The notes under the pieces are model-generated. The model ran no database searches and was not told the origin of the DNA. It worked only from the letters and a program-made list of their open reading frames with translations. This document shows positions 46,362-57,264 of a stretch of 64,000 nucleotides of DNA, piece by piece. The position numbers and the translations under genes are program-made. Source of the stretch: Lactifluus volemus (taxonomy: Eukaryota; Basidiomycota; Agaricomycetes; Russulales; Russulaceae); the NCBI GenBank assembly GCA_022376515.1, contig WTXI01000145.1, forward strand, positions 1-64,000. Direction: 5' to 3'. Numbering within the stretch: position 1 is the first letter of the stretch; the number at the start of each line of letters is the position of its first letter.

Positions 46362-49300
46362 GGTTATGGGCCCTGCGCTCACAGACTGACCAACACCGTC
46401 GCCTGTCCTTACTCGCGCTTAGAACTTCTTCATTTTATATAATACAACCGACACGTTATGCAATCAATAATGTCTTCAGCCACGAATCAGGCACAGCCAT
46501 CAACGAATCAGTCATCGACCAGCACGAATCAAGCGGGCGCAAGCACCCAATCAAATACAAACACCACAACTCAACCAAATGTCCCTACACAACCCGCCTT
46601 CCCAAGCCGTCCCATACTCTCCCCGGACGATATCCCCCAACGCCTATGTTCATTTCCGACCCTACATGGCCATCATCCCTCACACTTGATTTGCAACGAT
46701 CCAATTGGCCCGAATGGAGCCGCCGTCTCGAACTTCTTGCCAATCGACAAGGCCTATTCCCATGGTTGAACGGCACACTAGCCTGCCCAGATCCTGCGAT
46801 TGTCAGCCCCAAGATATGCTGGGTCTGGTGGACCAACGATAGTTCTCTCCGCTCCTTTATCCTACAACACGTCTCATCCTTCGACTACAACATCGCAGAC
46901 AAATTCCCGACCTCTTCCCTTGCCTACGCAGCTCTCCGCAAACGTCACGAGCAACTCGGCACGCACGCTCAAGCTCACCTTATGAAACAAATTATGGACA
47001 CGCAGTTTATGCCTGGGACTCCACTTATGGACACCGCCACAAAGATCAATGGCCTGCACGAATCGTTTGTCAAGATGGGAACTCCGGACTTTGACAAAAT
47101 GCACTGCGCCTGGCTCGTCAACGCCGCCTCCCAACATTTTCGCTCACTCCAATCATCATTACAAGCCCTCACTCGTGATCCATCCTGCACCCCTCAGACA
47201 ATACTTGCCCGCCTTCAAGACGAAGATGACCTCCACCACCGCCGTACCGCTCACGGCTCCCAAGACGACTCGGCAATCGCCCTGCTAGCTCGCCCCAACA
47301 ACCCTTTCCGTAACGTTATTTGCTTAAACTGTAAGCGTCCTGGACACACGAACGATTTTTGCGTTCGGGTGGGTGGAAAGATGGCTGGCCAAACGCTCGA
47401 TGAAGCCCGCGCTGCTCAAGCCCGTTTCCTAGCACGCCGCAACACTCGCACCGCAACTTCCAATCATTCGGCTCATATAGCCACCACCACTTCGACCGAC
47501 GCCAAACCGACCGCCACTGCCTCTACGGGAGCCCCACCGGCTGCCCCCAATAACGTTGTGATTAACGGAGTAACTTACACCTTTGTTCCTGTGCAGTCCA
47601 GCGTTGCTCCGTCCGAACCGACCCAACAAACACCTTCACCTATTACGGATCTCACCAATCTCCCTCAAACGCCGCTAAGCATCGACTCCGGTGAATCGTG
47701 GGAGGCACTTCTCGCGTTTGCTGATGACGACGTTCTCGACACCACAAGCTACGCTTTCACTACCGATTCCGACGCGGTAATTCATTCTTCTGATGCCACA
47801 CCGTTTATTCTCGACACGGGCGCAACCTGCCATATCTCACCGGTACGCTCCGATTTTCGCGTTCTTTACCCAATTTCCCCCAGAGCCATTAAAGGCCTGG
47901 GTAATTCCTGCGTCTTTGCTAATGAAATGGGGACGGTGGATATCCCTCTCACGAGTGGACAAATGCTAACCCTCTCCAATGTCCTATACATTCCTAATTC
48001 ACGTGTCCGCCTGCTCTCAGTATTAACCCTAAACCGCCACGACAGCGTCTCAACACACTTTGATGCCAACTCATGTTGGATCACTGATGCTTCTGGCTCC
48101 ATCATTGCTACAGGTGTACTCCTAAAATCTCGCAATCTGTACGTACTCTCAACAGCAAGAACAAGTCTGCGCGCTCCGTTACAGTCTCCGCCACCGCATG
48201 AACAAATCTTCGTCTCGCAAAGCATTCCGAATCTCAAAACGTGGCACCGTCGCCTCGGTCATTGCAACATCCAGACGGTCCTGGATATGGCCCGTGCACG
48301 CGTCGCCGATGACATGCCAATCGACTTATCAACTTTCCCTGCAAAATGCACCGCCTGTATTCTCGGCAAACAAAGCCGCAGCTCAATTCCCAAAATTCGC
48401 GAAGGTCCGAAATCGACGGAGAAGTTGGAGCAAGTTTATATAGATCTTTGTGGCCCGATGTTATCACCCTCCCGGGCGGAAAACCGTTACATCATGAATA
48501 TTATTGATGACTATTCTAGCTTTAGCTGGACTATCCCCCTGAAACGAAAGGACGACGCTATTCTCGCGCTTCTGCCCTGGCACAAAGCTGTCGAGAGTCA
48601 GAGCAAATCGAAGCTGCGTTCGATCATCACCGACAACGGCGAGCTAGTGAATTTCATTTCGAAGGCCTGGTGCGATAAGTATGGTATTATTCACTACACC
48701 ACCGCGCCCTACACGTCTCTGCAAAATGGCAAAGTAGAACGACTGCACCGAACGATCGTTTCCCGCGCCCGCGCTATGCGACTCGCGTGCCGCGCACCCG
48801 ACGACCTCTGGGACGAATTTTGTCTCACCGCGGGTTATCTCACAAACTGCGTCTCCACCACCGCACTCAAAGGAAAAACACCGTTCGAGCTCTGGTTTGG
48901 CCGTCGCCCGTCGTTTTCCCATCTGCGCGAAATCGGCTGTGCTGCCTACTCTCTCGTACACAACCAACCGAAGCTACTTGCACGTTCAACACCTTGTATC
49001 CTAATCGGTTATACACATCAATTGAAGGCATATCGCCTCTGGGACCCTGAATCCGACTGTGTTTTTGATTCCTTTCATGTCTCATTCATTGAACACCTTG
49101 ACAGCACTCCAAGACCATATCGACCAGGAAAGATCCTTAATAACGACAAACCGACGCCGCCAGCAAACACGAACGACAACGCAAACCGCAACGACCAGCA
49201 ATCACCGCCCGCAAACAACGCCGCTCAACCGTTTGTCCAACCACCCGTCACCGTATCCGCCCGAACCAGCCTTCCCACCATTCTACCACCGATTTCCGCC

Positions 49301-51223
49301 ACTTCTCCTCAACAAACATTTGACCCGCTCCCCACTGCTCAACTCCCGACAACTCCGACAACTTCACACACGACCGCCGCACCACCTCCAAGATCCGCTC
49401 CGACTACTCGACCTCCCGCATCCCCTTCAAGATCACATCTGACAACTTTCGACCACAGTACAACGCAACCAACACCAAACGACAACACCGCCAACCCCGC
49501 CAAAATTCCCCCCATCGTTATCCCTGCATGTATACCTGACCCACCCACGAATCAATCCCTTACGATAACAACTACTGTACAAGAAACGATACCCAATACT
49601 ATAGCCCCACCTTCCCTTACAGAACAACCAACTGCTTCTCATTTACGTATAACTTCTTCTGCGGAACAACCCACCGCTTCGTCCTCTACTTTACAAACAA
49701 ACACACCTAATTCTTCTGTGAATACTTCTGCGGAACAGCCCACCGCCACAACTCCTACCTTAAATGCTACTGTACCTACGCTTAGACGTTCCTCTCGAAT
49801 ACCCATCCCTACTTCCCATAACCCTCTTTTTGATAGCCGTCTCGCCGCCGCTGTCGCTGATAGCTCGGCAGCCAGTGTCCGCCGCAAGGCGGCACGCGAA
49901 ACAAACTCTGCCACCGATGCTCGTACCACTGCAATGCTTGCGGAATTCTATCCGCTCCGTGATTCGCATTTCCTAATACCACTAGACCTGCCCACGCTTC
50001 CGCTGCCCATCGACGAATTGCTTGCGGCACTCTCCGACGGCTCCGCAGACCCCTGCCTTCCGACTGACGACGACCCCTCCTGGGCTGAAGCGCTCGCTTC
50101 CCCGGAACGCGAGTTCTGGATTGCCGGCGGCCGCGACGAGTTACAGAGCCTGAAAGACTTGAACGTCTTCGTGCTCGTCCCGCGCTCCCACGTACCTCCC
50201 GGACAGCGTCCCTTGAAAGGAAAGCTCGTCTGCAAACGGAAACGCGATGGCGCCGGGAACATCACGCGGTACAAAGTACGGTACATCGCGAAAGGGTATG
50301 CGCAACAATACGGCATCCATTATGACAAGACTGCTGCACCCACGACCCGACTTGAGTCGTTCCGCGCGTTACTACACATCGGCGCCACACTCGATTGGGA
50401 TGTCCAACAGTTTGACGTAAAGACTGCCTTTCTCCACGGCGTCCTTCCTGCAGGGGAGACGATGTTCCTCGAACAGCCCCCCAGCTTCGAAGAGCCTGGA
50501 AAGGAAGGGTGGGTTATGCACCTGATGAAGAGTATTTACGGGATGAAGCAGGCAAGTCGTGTCTGGAACGCCACTTTTGACAGCGCCGTCCGGGAATGGG
50601 GCTTTACGCGCCTTCCCTGTGAGTGGTGCGTCTACCGACGCCAGTCCACGACGGGTACGATCCTGTTTGCCGTCCACGTAGATGATATCATTTCGGTTGC
50701 ATCATCTTCGGATGAGAATAAGCGGTTTCAATCATTGCTGACCTCTAGGTGGGACATATCTGCGCTCGGCGCTGCCAAGTTCGCTCTTGGAATAGCGATC
50801 TCCCGTGATCGCACAATGCGGACCGTCTCGCTATCACAAACAGTCATGATCGATCGCTTACTGGACAGCTTTGGGCAACTCAACGCGCGCCCCATTGACA
50901 CACCTATGGTCGTCGGCCTACAGCTCGAGCGTCCTGACAAGACAGCTCCAGTTGATCCCCTCGTCTCGGAGTGGGCCACTCGCACGCCATACCGCGAGCT
51001 TATCGGGAGCCTCATGTACATCGCCATAGGCACGCGCCCAGACATCGCCTTCGCTGTCAGCAAACTTGCCTCATTCCTAGATTGTTATCGCCCCGACCAT
51101 TGGGAAGCTGGCATCCGTGTCCTACGTTACCTAAAAGGCACTCGCTCCCTCGCTGTTACGGTTATGCAGGCCGCCCGGCCCATTTCTTACTGTTCTCCGT
51201 CTGATTTTCGACTTGTGTTGTGA
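46325..51223 (+). CDS. Copia Gag-Pol, interrupted before RNase H
   Basis: The open frame of 1632 codons starts inside the LTR, so its first codons are probably not used. A second frame from 46458 (MQSIMSSATNQAQ..) looks like the real S/T/N/Q-rich Gag start, which implies a frame change near 46640-46690. Residue positions in the long frame are: CCHC zinc knuckle CLNCKRPGHTNDFC at about 336; protease DTGATC at 497; integrase HRRLGH with CTAC at about 641-680; integrase core Asp 707, Asp 770 and Glu 805; RT with FDVKTAFLHG and the catalytic HVDD at about 1451. The frame runs into the inserted solo LTR at 51154 and stops by chance at 51223. Confidence 0.88.
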   Translation: MSPFYCHALSTNWLWALRSQTDQHRRLSLLALRTSSFYIIQPTRYAINNVFSHESGTAINESVIDQHESSGRKHPIKYKHHNSTKCPYTTRLPKPSHTLPGRYPPTPMFISDPTWPSSLTLDLQRSNWPEWSRRLELLANRQGLFPWLNGTLACPDPAIVSPKICWVWWTNDSSLRSFILQHVSSFDYNIADKFPTSSLAYAALRKRHEQLGTHAQAHLMKQIMDTQFMPGTPLMDTATKINGLHESFVKMGTPDFDKMHCAWLVNAASQHFRSLQSSLQALTRDPSCTPQTILARLQDEDDLHHRRTAHGSQDDSAIALLARPNNPFRNVICLNCKRPGHTNDFCVRVGGKMAGQTLDEARAAQARFLARRNTRTATSNHSAHIATTTSTDAKPTATASTGAPPAAPNNVVINGVTYTFVPVQSSVAPSEPTQQTPSPITDLTNLPQTPLSIDSGESWEALLAFADDDVLDTTSYAFTTDSDAVIHSSDATPFILDTGATCHISPVRSDFRVLYPISPRAIKGLGNSCVFANEMGTVDIPLTSGQMLTLSNVLYIPNSRVRLLSVLTLNRHDSVSTHFDANSCWITDASGSIIATGVLLKSRNLYVLSTARTSLRAPLQSPPPHEQIFVSQSIPNLKTWHRRLGHCNIQTVLDMARARVADDMPIDLSTFPAKCTACILGKQSRSSIPKIREGPKSTEKLEQVYIDLCGPMLSPSRAENRYIMNIIDDYSSFSWTIPLKRKDDAILALLPWHKAVESQSKSKLRSIITDNGELVNFISKAWCDKYGIIHYTTAPYTSLQNGKVERLHRTIVSRARAMRLACRAPDDLWDEFCLTAGYLTNCVSTTALKGKTPFELWFGRRPSFSHLREIGCAAYSLVHNQPKLLARSTPCILIGYTHQLKAYRLWDPESDCVFDSFHVSFIEHLDSTPRPYRPGKILNNDKPTPPANTNDNANRNDQQSPPANNAAQPFVQPPVTVSARTSLPTILPPISATSPQQTFDPLPTAQLPTTPTTSHTTAAPPPRSAPTTRPPASPSRSHLTTFDHSTTQPTPNDNTANPAKIPPIVIPACIPDPPTNQSLTITTTVQETIPNTIAPPSLTEQPTASHLRITSSAEQPTASSSTLQTNTPNSSVNTSAEQPTATTPTLNATVPTLRRSSRIPIPTSHNPLFDSRLAAAVADSSAASVRRKAARETNSATDARTTAMLAEFYPLRDSHFLIPLDLPTLPLPIDELLAALSDGSADPCLPTDDDPSWAEALASPEREFWIAGGRDELQSLKDLNVFVLVPRSHVPPGQRPLKGKLVCKRKRDGAGNITRYKVRYIAKGYAQQYGIHYDKTAAPTTRLESFRALLHIGATLDWDVQQFDVKTAFLHGVLPAGETMFLEQPPSFEEPGKEGWVMHLMKSIYGMKQASRVWNATFDSAVREWGFTRLPCEWCVYRRQSTTGTILFAVHVDDIISVASSSDENKRFQSLLTSRWDISALGAAKFALGIAISRDRTMRTVSLSQTVMIDRLLDSFGQLNARPIDTPMVVGLQLERPDKTAPVDPLVSEWATRTPYRELIGSLMYIAIGTRPDIAFAVSKLASFLDCYRPDHWEAGIRVLRYLKGTRSLAVTVMQAARPISYCSPSDFRLVL
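46362..46378 (+). other. Copia primer-binding site, initiator tRNA-Met anticodon region
   Basis: GGTTATGGGCCCTGCGC is complementary, with one mismatch, to the anticodon arm of fungal initiator tRNA-Met (..GCGCAGGGCUCAUAACC..). This indicates half-tRNA priming as in Drosophila copia and not 3'-end priming. Confidence 0.7.
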
Positions 51224-52089
51224 CCTAGGATCCCTTTCCTTGGCCAGCCCCTTCTCTTCCGCTTCTAGGGGCTGTGCGTCGCCGTTTTGGACGTGTATTT
51301 GACTCAGGGATCATGACTCAGATCTTGAGTCAGCGTTCTTGACTCAGATCTTGAGTCAGACACACTGAGTCAGTTCTTGAGTCATCAGAACTGACTCAGG
51401 TCCTTAGTCAATAGTCTTGACTTCGCTACTGTACTGTGACCTTTGTAGGATAGTTGGCTGGCCCTCTGTACGCATAAATAGGGCCCTGTAGACGAGCTAA
51501 AGCCCCAGCTTCAGCTTCGTCTAGAATCGCAGTTCGTTGTCTCCTGCTCACACTCGCATCGCATCTCCTCCTCTCTTCTTGTGAAACCCCTCTTCGTACC
51601 TTGATCCAGGTACTTCGCGCCACGATCAGACATCTGTGAACTTGTTCCATTTCCGTGTAACAAGTCCCCAGACGCCTGAACCCTAATACGAACGCGCTGT
51701 GAGAAGTAGTCCCCACTTCTCACCCCGCGTCCGCCCTCGAACCTTAGTTCAACCTCTCACGAGTGTCCTTGGAAGGCGAGCATCCCTTGCATTCCAATTG
51801 CACTCGCGCCCGTGTTGCGGTTGAACCCACACATTGTCATTAACCCATCTGCCACCGTCTATCCCTTTTGGGAACGGTAAACTCCGACCATCGCGTGCGC
51901 CGGTCCGCTAGTCCGTCTCGCGCGATACAGACACCCAGAGTTCGCACAGTCAAGTCTACTCCACACAGGACCTTGCCTGCGCGTGCTAGAATCGACTATT
52001 TGGTGTTGCTAGTCTTGTCCGACTTGCCACAGCAAATAGCCAACCAGAACTACGCTCACTTCGAGCCACGGTCCCTGCGAACCGTGACA
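51154..52089 (+). mobile_element. Solo LTR of another retrotransposon (936 bp)
   Basis: Starts TGTTACGGTT and ends AACCGTGACA, an imperfect inverted repeat with TG..CA ends. It is bounded by a perfect 5-bp duplication CTCGC (51149-51153 and 52090-52094). No coding region is inside. A TATA-like CATAAATA is at 51473-51480. Removing it with one duplication copy returns the copia polyprotein frame. Confidence 0.92.
51300..51398. promoter_or_regulatory. Cluster of eight TGASTCA (AP-1/Gcn4-type) sites
   Basis: Exact 7-mers start at 51300, 51314, 51326, 51340, 51352, 51366, 51378 and 51392, spaced 12-14 bp apart, about 75 bp before the TATA-like box. This is a bZIP-responsive enhancer layout inside the solo LTR. 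Confidence 0.75.
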
Positions 52090-52641
52090 CTCGCCCTCGT
52101 CCTCGGTGGCAAACTATCAACATCACTATCCGGTTATTCTGACTCAGACTATGCCAACTGCCCTACCACCAGCCGTTCCATTTCTGGCTACATTTTTACC
52201 CTTGGCTCTGGAGCAATTTCCTGGTGCTCCCGAAAGCAGAAAACCGTCGCCGATTCATCATGCTACGCGGAGTACATCGCGCTCCATGAGGCAGCGCAAG
52301 AAACAGTCTTCCTAAGACAACTCCTCGACGGCATCGGCTTTGCGCCCACATCACCTACCACCCTCCGCTGCGATAACGCTGCGGCCACTACTATTGCCGA
52401 AGACCACATCTGGCACTCCCGTATCAAACACATTCGCGTGAAATTTCACTACATTCGGGAACTTATTGCCAACGGCGATGTGACAGTTGCGCGCTGCCAC
52501 TCCGCCGACAATGTTGCCGATATCCTCACCAAGGCTTTGGCCAAACCCACATTTTGCTGTTTGCGATCTGCCCTCGGACTGCGACACTGTGATAGCGACG
52601 ATCATGCCGTGCGGGAGGAGAACTGCAGTGCCAACACGTAG
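52090..52641 (+). pseudogene. Copia RNase H domain, cut off from its polyprotein
   Basis: GYSDSDYANCPTTSRS, SGAISWCSRKQKTVADSS, AEYIAL, LRCDNAAA and KHIRVKFHYIRE are standard copia RNase H blocks. In frame with the upstream part only if the solo LTR is removed. Stop at 52639-52641. Confidence 0.9.
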
Positions 52642-52917
52642 AGTGTTCCCACTGAGGAGGAGCATGGTATGACCCTTTTTCTAACCTGCCTTTCGCCCTG
52701 TGGCACTTATTCTTTCTCTCGCCTATTGGCCCCTTCTTTCTTTCATATCTCGCATTGTCTATTACAATTCGCAACGCTCCTTCATTCGCCTGCCATTGGC
52801 ACCCTTGTGTTTACCCTTATGTTTGTTATCATTGCTCAACGTCATCTGAGCGCCTTTTCCTTCGCCCGCCTCATTGGCACCTTTCTTTGTACTTTGCGGG
52901 TGTTCAGCTTCTGTACG

Positions 52918-52928
52918 ATGAGGAGGAG
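52918..52928 (+). other. Copia polypurine tract
   Basis: GATGAGGAGGAG-type purine run directly before the 3' LTR, in the position where plus-strand synthesis is primed. Confidence 0.55.
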
Positions 52929-53083
52929 AAATGACGTGTGGATGTGACGTCACCCAACATCGTACATTATAACGAGTTATCACATGTATTATGACCGGCC
53001 CAAGTACTTAAACAGGCCAGTTAGGCCACTATAATATTATCTTATCTTGTCCCCTTTCTACTGTCACGCTCTGTCAACGAACT
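52929..53083 (+). repeat. Copia 3' LTR (155 bp)
   Basis: No difference from the 5' LTR was seen by eye. Confidence 0.88.
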
Positions 53084-53577
53084 ATGGCGTGTGACGTAAC
53101 GTGACTGCCACGGTTAGTGTCAAGGCACGACTAATCGATTTCGCAAGTCAGCCAACATCACCCATGACGCTATCTTGCCGCTTTACACCACAACCTCCCA
53201 CCATGATTAAACATCATTTAATTCGTACAGTTTTGCATGAAATCCGTACTCCAAGCGCAAACGCGCGTTGCGCCGGCCAGTAAGTAGTCCATGCCTCGTT
53301 CGTGCCAGGAATAGGATCTTTCGCTAGCGTCCTGCCAGCGGCCTGTCAATTGTGTGTCCCCGAGTTGATCATGAGGCTCTCGCTCTCTCCACCAGGCACT
53401 ATTGAGTCTCGAACGTGTTCGGAATCGTTTCCGGGTGAATGCGCTAGTCTGAAACTTTAATCGTACTGCGTACCGTTTGAAATTGCCTGGAGCTATAAGA
53501 AGAGGACGATGGACGAAGTGGAATGGCAGCATTACTCGCCATCAATTCGATTTGCTCTTGAAACAAACATAACCACC

Positions 53578-53822
53578 ATGCGCTTCTCCGTCCTTACTCT
53601 CCTCATTGTGCTTCCTGCTGCAGCCTATGCAGCTGTATGTCCCCAACAGCTTTCGATTCAAGTCAAATGCGGTGAACGCGGCGATTACTGCGACGAGAGA
53701 CATACGTGCTGTGGCCGTTTGAAGTGCGAGTGGACTGGCTATGGTCAAGTAAGTGCCATCGCGTACTATCATGATTCCCTCCGCCTTATGAACTCCGAAA
53801 ATGAACACAGGGATGTGCTTGA
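53578..53822 (+). CDS. A9: secreted knottin-like protein (60 aa), GTAAGT donor
   Basis: Exon 1 is 53578-53748, the intron 53749-53810 (62 nt) and exon 2 53811-53822, giving GCA and the stop. The donor is GTAAGT, not GTATGT, so unspliced reading would give Ser where the other copies give Cys. The spliced product keeps all seven cysteines. The TATA box is at 53494; a copia element lies just upstream. Confidence 0.82.
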
Positions 53823-54269
53823 GAGGTTGGACATCGAATCAGCAAGGCGTGTGCCGGAACGTTCAAGAACTGGCTGTGATGAATTTGAGGCGTGGTGCTC
53901 TTGTCGAATGGAATGGCAGGCGTCCCTCTATTAATAACGAGCATGAGAGTGTGTTGAAGGGAGTTGGGCCATCGTTCTTCTGTATGGAAATAAAGTTTGT
54001 TGAATACAGTTTGAACAAGATCAAACTGCTACCTTTTGTAGTGTGGAGACGTGTTCAATTTGTCGAGCATGGTTCAGTTTCGTAACAAATCTCTAGTAAG
54101 GGGGCAAGAACCGATGCCAGGCTCGGTTACTGGCGCACAGACATGCACTACAGAAGCGTACGTAGCACATGAGCCGACATTGGTCTCGGTATTGCAGAGG
54201 AGCCTGATTGAGAATTTTGAGGCACAACGCGAGTACTCAGCTACCCCTTGCCATCGCGAAACTCGTGAC

Positions 54270-55321
54270 AGTGATGCAAGTCAAAGAAACAATCTCCTTT
54301 GATCTTGATGAGGTGACCGGATCCACGGGCCAACGCGTGCTCGTGCTTTTGTGTTCTCTCTGAGAAAAAGGACTGATGGGACATAGCACCATAGAAATTG
54401 TGGGACAGCGGAATAGGTCTGAGTGCATGGCTTGTTCGTCTTTTGGTCACGACTGACCATGCTGCTGCTGCTTCTGCTGCTACGGTATCGGCATCCGAAT
54501 CCGAATCCGACTCGCAGTCTGCTAGTGGTGATCTTGGACCTAGAGTCGTGGTTGGTTCGGGAGCTCAGAGAGAGGTTGGCCTTGCACGAGGAATGTCGCA
54601 TTATCGAATTAGGTGCGCCTTTTCCTGTTCATTCCTCGTTTCCTTCTGTCAGGTCCCCAGCTCACGTACTGTACATGATAGGTGCTGGGACTGGGATAGT
54701 CTCGACAGTCCTTGCCGCGCCGCGCTCGACTGATCTTGCCTCTGCAGCGCATGATACCTGTATACTCTCCACAGACCTTCGTGAGTCTCTTCCTTCCCAA
54801 TCCAAATATTCTTCAACCAGCATCATTGCAATCATTTTTTGTAGTGTCTTCGATGGAGCTTATGAGCTACAATATACATGCAAACACACTTTATTGCCCC
54901 CCAACCGTGCTCCCCCTGGACTGGGACCAAGAGATTCCGGAAAGCGTTCTCAATGTTCGTGAACGTGGTGGTGGGTTCGACCTTATCGCGTAAGCTATGA
55001 TTCCCTTCTTATTGCTTTCCAGCCCTGCTCCGCACACTCACCCCTCTTCTCGCGTTGAGCGATCATCGTCGTCAACGCGTGGCCAGACCCGGTGCGCACG
55101 AGCCAATTGACGGGCCACTGGTCTTATTGGCGTACAAGGAACGCGATCCAGGAGAGCGGCAGCTCTGGGATATGATGGTGTGCAAGACAGGCGTTGTGCT
55201 CGAGTGCGTTGGGAAGCAGGCTGGTGCGGGAGGGCTTCTCGTCGAGATATGGCTCGGGAAGATGGCACTTACCCACCTCTTTACTGGGCACGCAAAATCG
55301 CAGACTGCGCTGAGATCATAG
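54270..55321 (+). pseudogene. M6: methyltransferase copy, sister of M4
   Basis: Shares with M4 the 5' junction to knottin flank, the GGTT duplication (54550-54557) and the deletion at the start of the last exon. M4 and M6 therefore come from one duplicated block. Confidence 0.75.
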
Positions 55322-55426
55322 TCGGACAAACTGCCTCCACACATCTTCTCTTTGTCATGGAACCCAATCATCAGGTGTTTTCACTCGTAAACTGGCCAGT
55401 TTTCAAAAGGTTGGGGCACTGATCAT

Positions 55427-56390
55427 GTGACCTTGTTGATCAACAACGCGCACACCCTTGGGACGTTTTTTACGATGTTTTCTTTCACACATCCCTTCAT
55501 CCTTCGTCAAAACCAAGGAAGACTTCCCTCGCGGGAATATGCCGTTATTTCAGGCTCCAAGAGAACGACATACAAGATGTCGGACAAGAAAGCAAGGGTT
55601 GCCGAGCCGAAACGTCGTGCTGCGCTAATTCTGGGTACGGCCCTATCTTCTGGGCGTTTTTTTCATCTTATATTTCTAGATCAGCCAGTGAGTGCCACCG
55701 ACCGAGCCAACGTTGAACCAAAGACTGTGATAGTCCAAGCTCTGACATCATCGCCGAGTCGTGGAAGCTAGTACAAAAGGAATTGAAGGTTTAATGGCAG
55801 TTGGTACGGCAGCCATTAAGTGTTGTGAGTGTTTGTGAAGTTACCTTTCCTACCACATTCAAATTTGATAATCTTAATCTTCCCTCATTGTTTTCATCGG
55901 TTCACCCTCCCGTAGAACGTTTGCATACCTGACTACTTGAGGACAAGAAGATGTGCATAAGGGATTGCAGATTCAACTAGCTTTGAAGAATCTCACCGAA
56001 GTGGATTGTTGCCTTGTCCACTCCCCTTTGCCATCCGTTACTCGGACAGAGTGCTTTCAACAAATATTTTCTTGTCATCGGATCCAGTCTTCAGTTACTT
56101 GGGTCTGTAACTGAACTGTTTTCGAGTTATGATCTACATGAAGCCCACCAACAAGTCGATTTATTATTATTAAATTGCTTGTCATCCTGATTCGCTGAGT
56201 TTGACGGACTTACAGGACCGTCAACCTCCCCGAGTTCCTCAGGCACGAAAGTGGGAGAGTAGGACGATGCTCACAATAAAAGAGGCCAGCAATATCACAT
56301 TGGCAGCGGAAAATACCACAAAGAGAATAAAGACTGTAAGCTCAGCCCTTGTATGAGCACAGCGAACAACTGCGGTGTCTATAAACCGTC
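55427..56390 (+). pseudogene. B7: long copy of module B, sister of B5
   Basis: MSDKKARVAEPKRRAALIL at 55576 and the same downstream blocks as B5. It continues without a Helitron. Confidence 0.45.
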
Positions 56391-57264
56391 AAGTTTGCAT
56401 CATGATCCTCACACATGACTTGACACGTTTGGTCTAGCGGTGTTCATCTCCACATGTACAGTACAACAATAATTGCATGAACCTGAGATTAACCGCTTCG
56501 AGCGTATGTGCCCGTGGTGGATCGTCGCTCGGCGGCATCATGCTAACGTGGCGCCCCTCTGTGAACAGACCCCCTATTGGTGAACACCCCAATTTCCTCA
56601 CCCAATTCTCGTTCAATCACCGCATAATTTGGTCTACAGTATCTAGCACAATGTATAACCATATTCCATGTTTTTTTTTTTGGTAGAAATAGTAGTGTGT
56701 AAAGAAATGAAAAACAGCCGTGTTTGTCACGCCTGCCTGTCGGAGTTTACAATCTGACAGAACAGCTCTAAAATATGGCGTGCGACGTGACTCGTTAGTG
56801 TCAACGATTTAACCGATTTAGCGAGTCAGCTTCCCCGCCAACATCACCCATACGCTATCTTGCCGCTTTACACCACAACCTCCCACCGTGAGCTTTCGGT
56901 TTAAACATCATTTAATTCGTACAGTTTCACATGAAATCCGTACTCCAAGCGCAAACGCGCGTCGTGCCGGCCAGTAAGTAGTCCATGCGTCGTTCGTGCC
57001 AGGAATCGGATCTTTCGCTAGCGTCCTGTCAGCGTCCTGTCAATTGTGTTGACCATGAGGCTCTCGCTCGCTCCGCCAGGCACTATTGAGTCTCGAAACG
57101 CGTTCGGAATCGTTTCTGGGTGAATGTGCCAGTTTCTCAAACTTTAATCATTCAGAGTACCGTTTGAAATTGCCTGGAGCTATAAGAAGAGGACGACGGA
57201 CGAAGAGGAGGGGCAGCATTACTCATCACCGATTCGATTTGCTCTTGAAACAAACACAACCACC

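Larger units (their letters stand above)
46207..53083 (+). mobile_element. Ty1/copia LTR retrotransposon with nested solo LTR
   Basis: Flanked by a 5-bp target duplication ATGGC (46202-46206 and 53084-53088). The empty site is visible at 40686. The order gag, protease, integrase, RT, RNase H is that of Ty1/copia. It sits in the knottin A9 upstream region, its right end 494 bp before the A9 ATG. Confidence 0.92.

Noticed and set aside
46325..46460. Gag start at the first ATG of the long copia frame
   Set aside because: This ATG lies within the 5' LTR before the primer-binding site; the frame at 46458 looks more like a Gag N-terminus.
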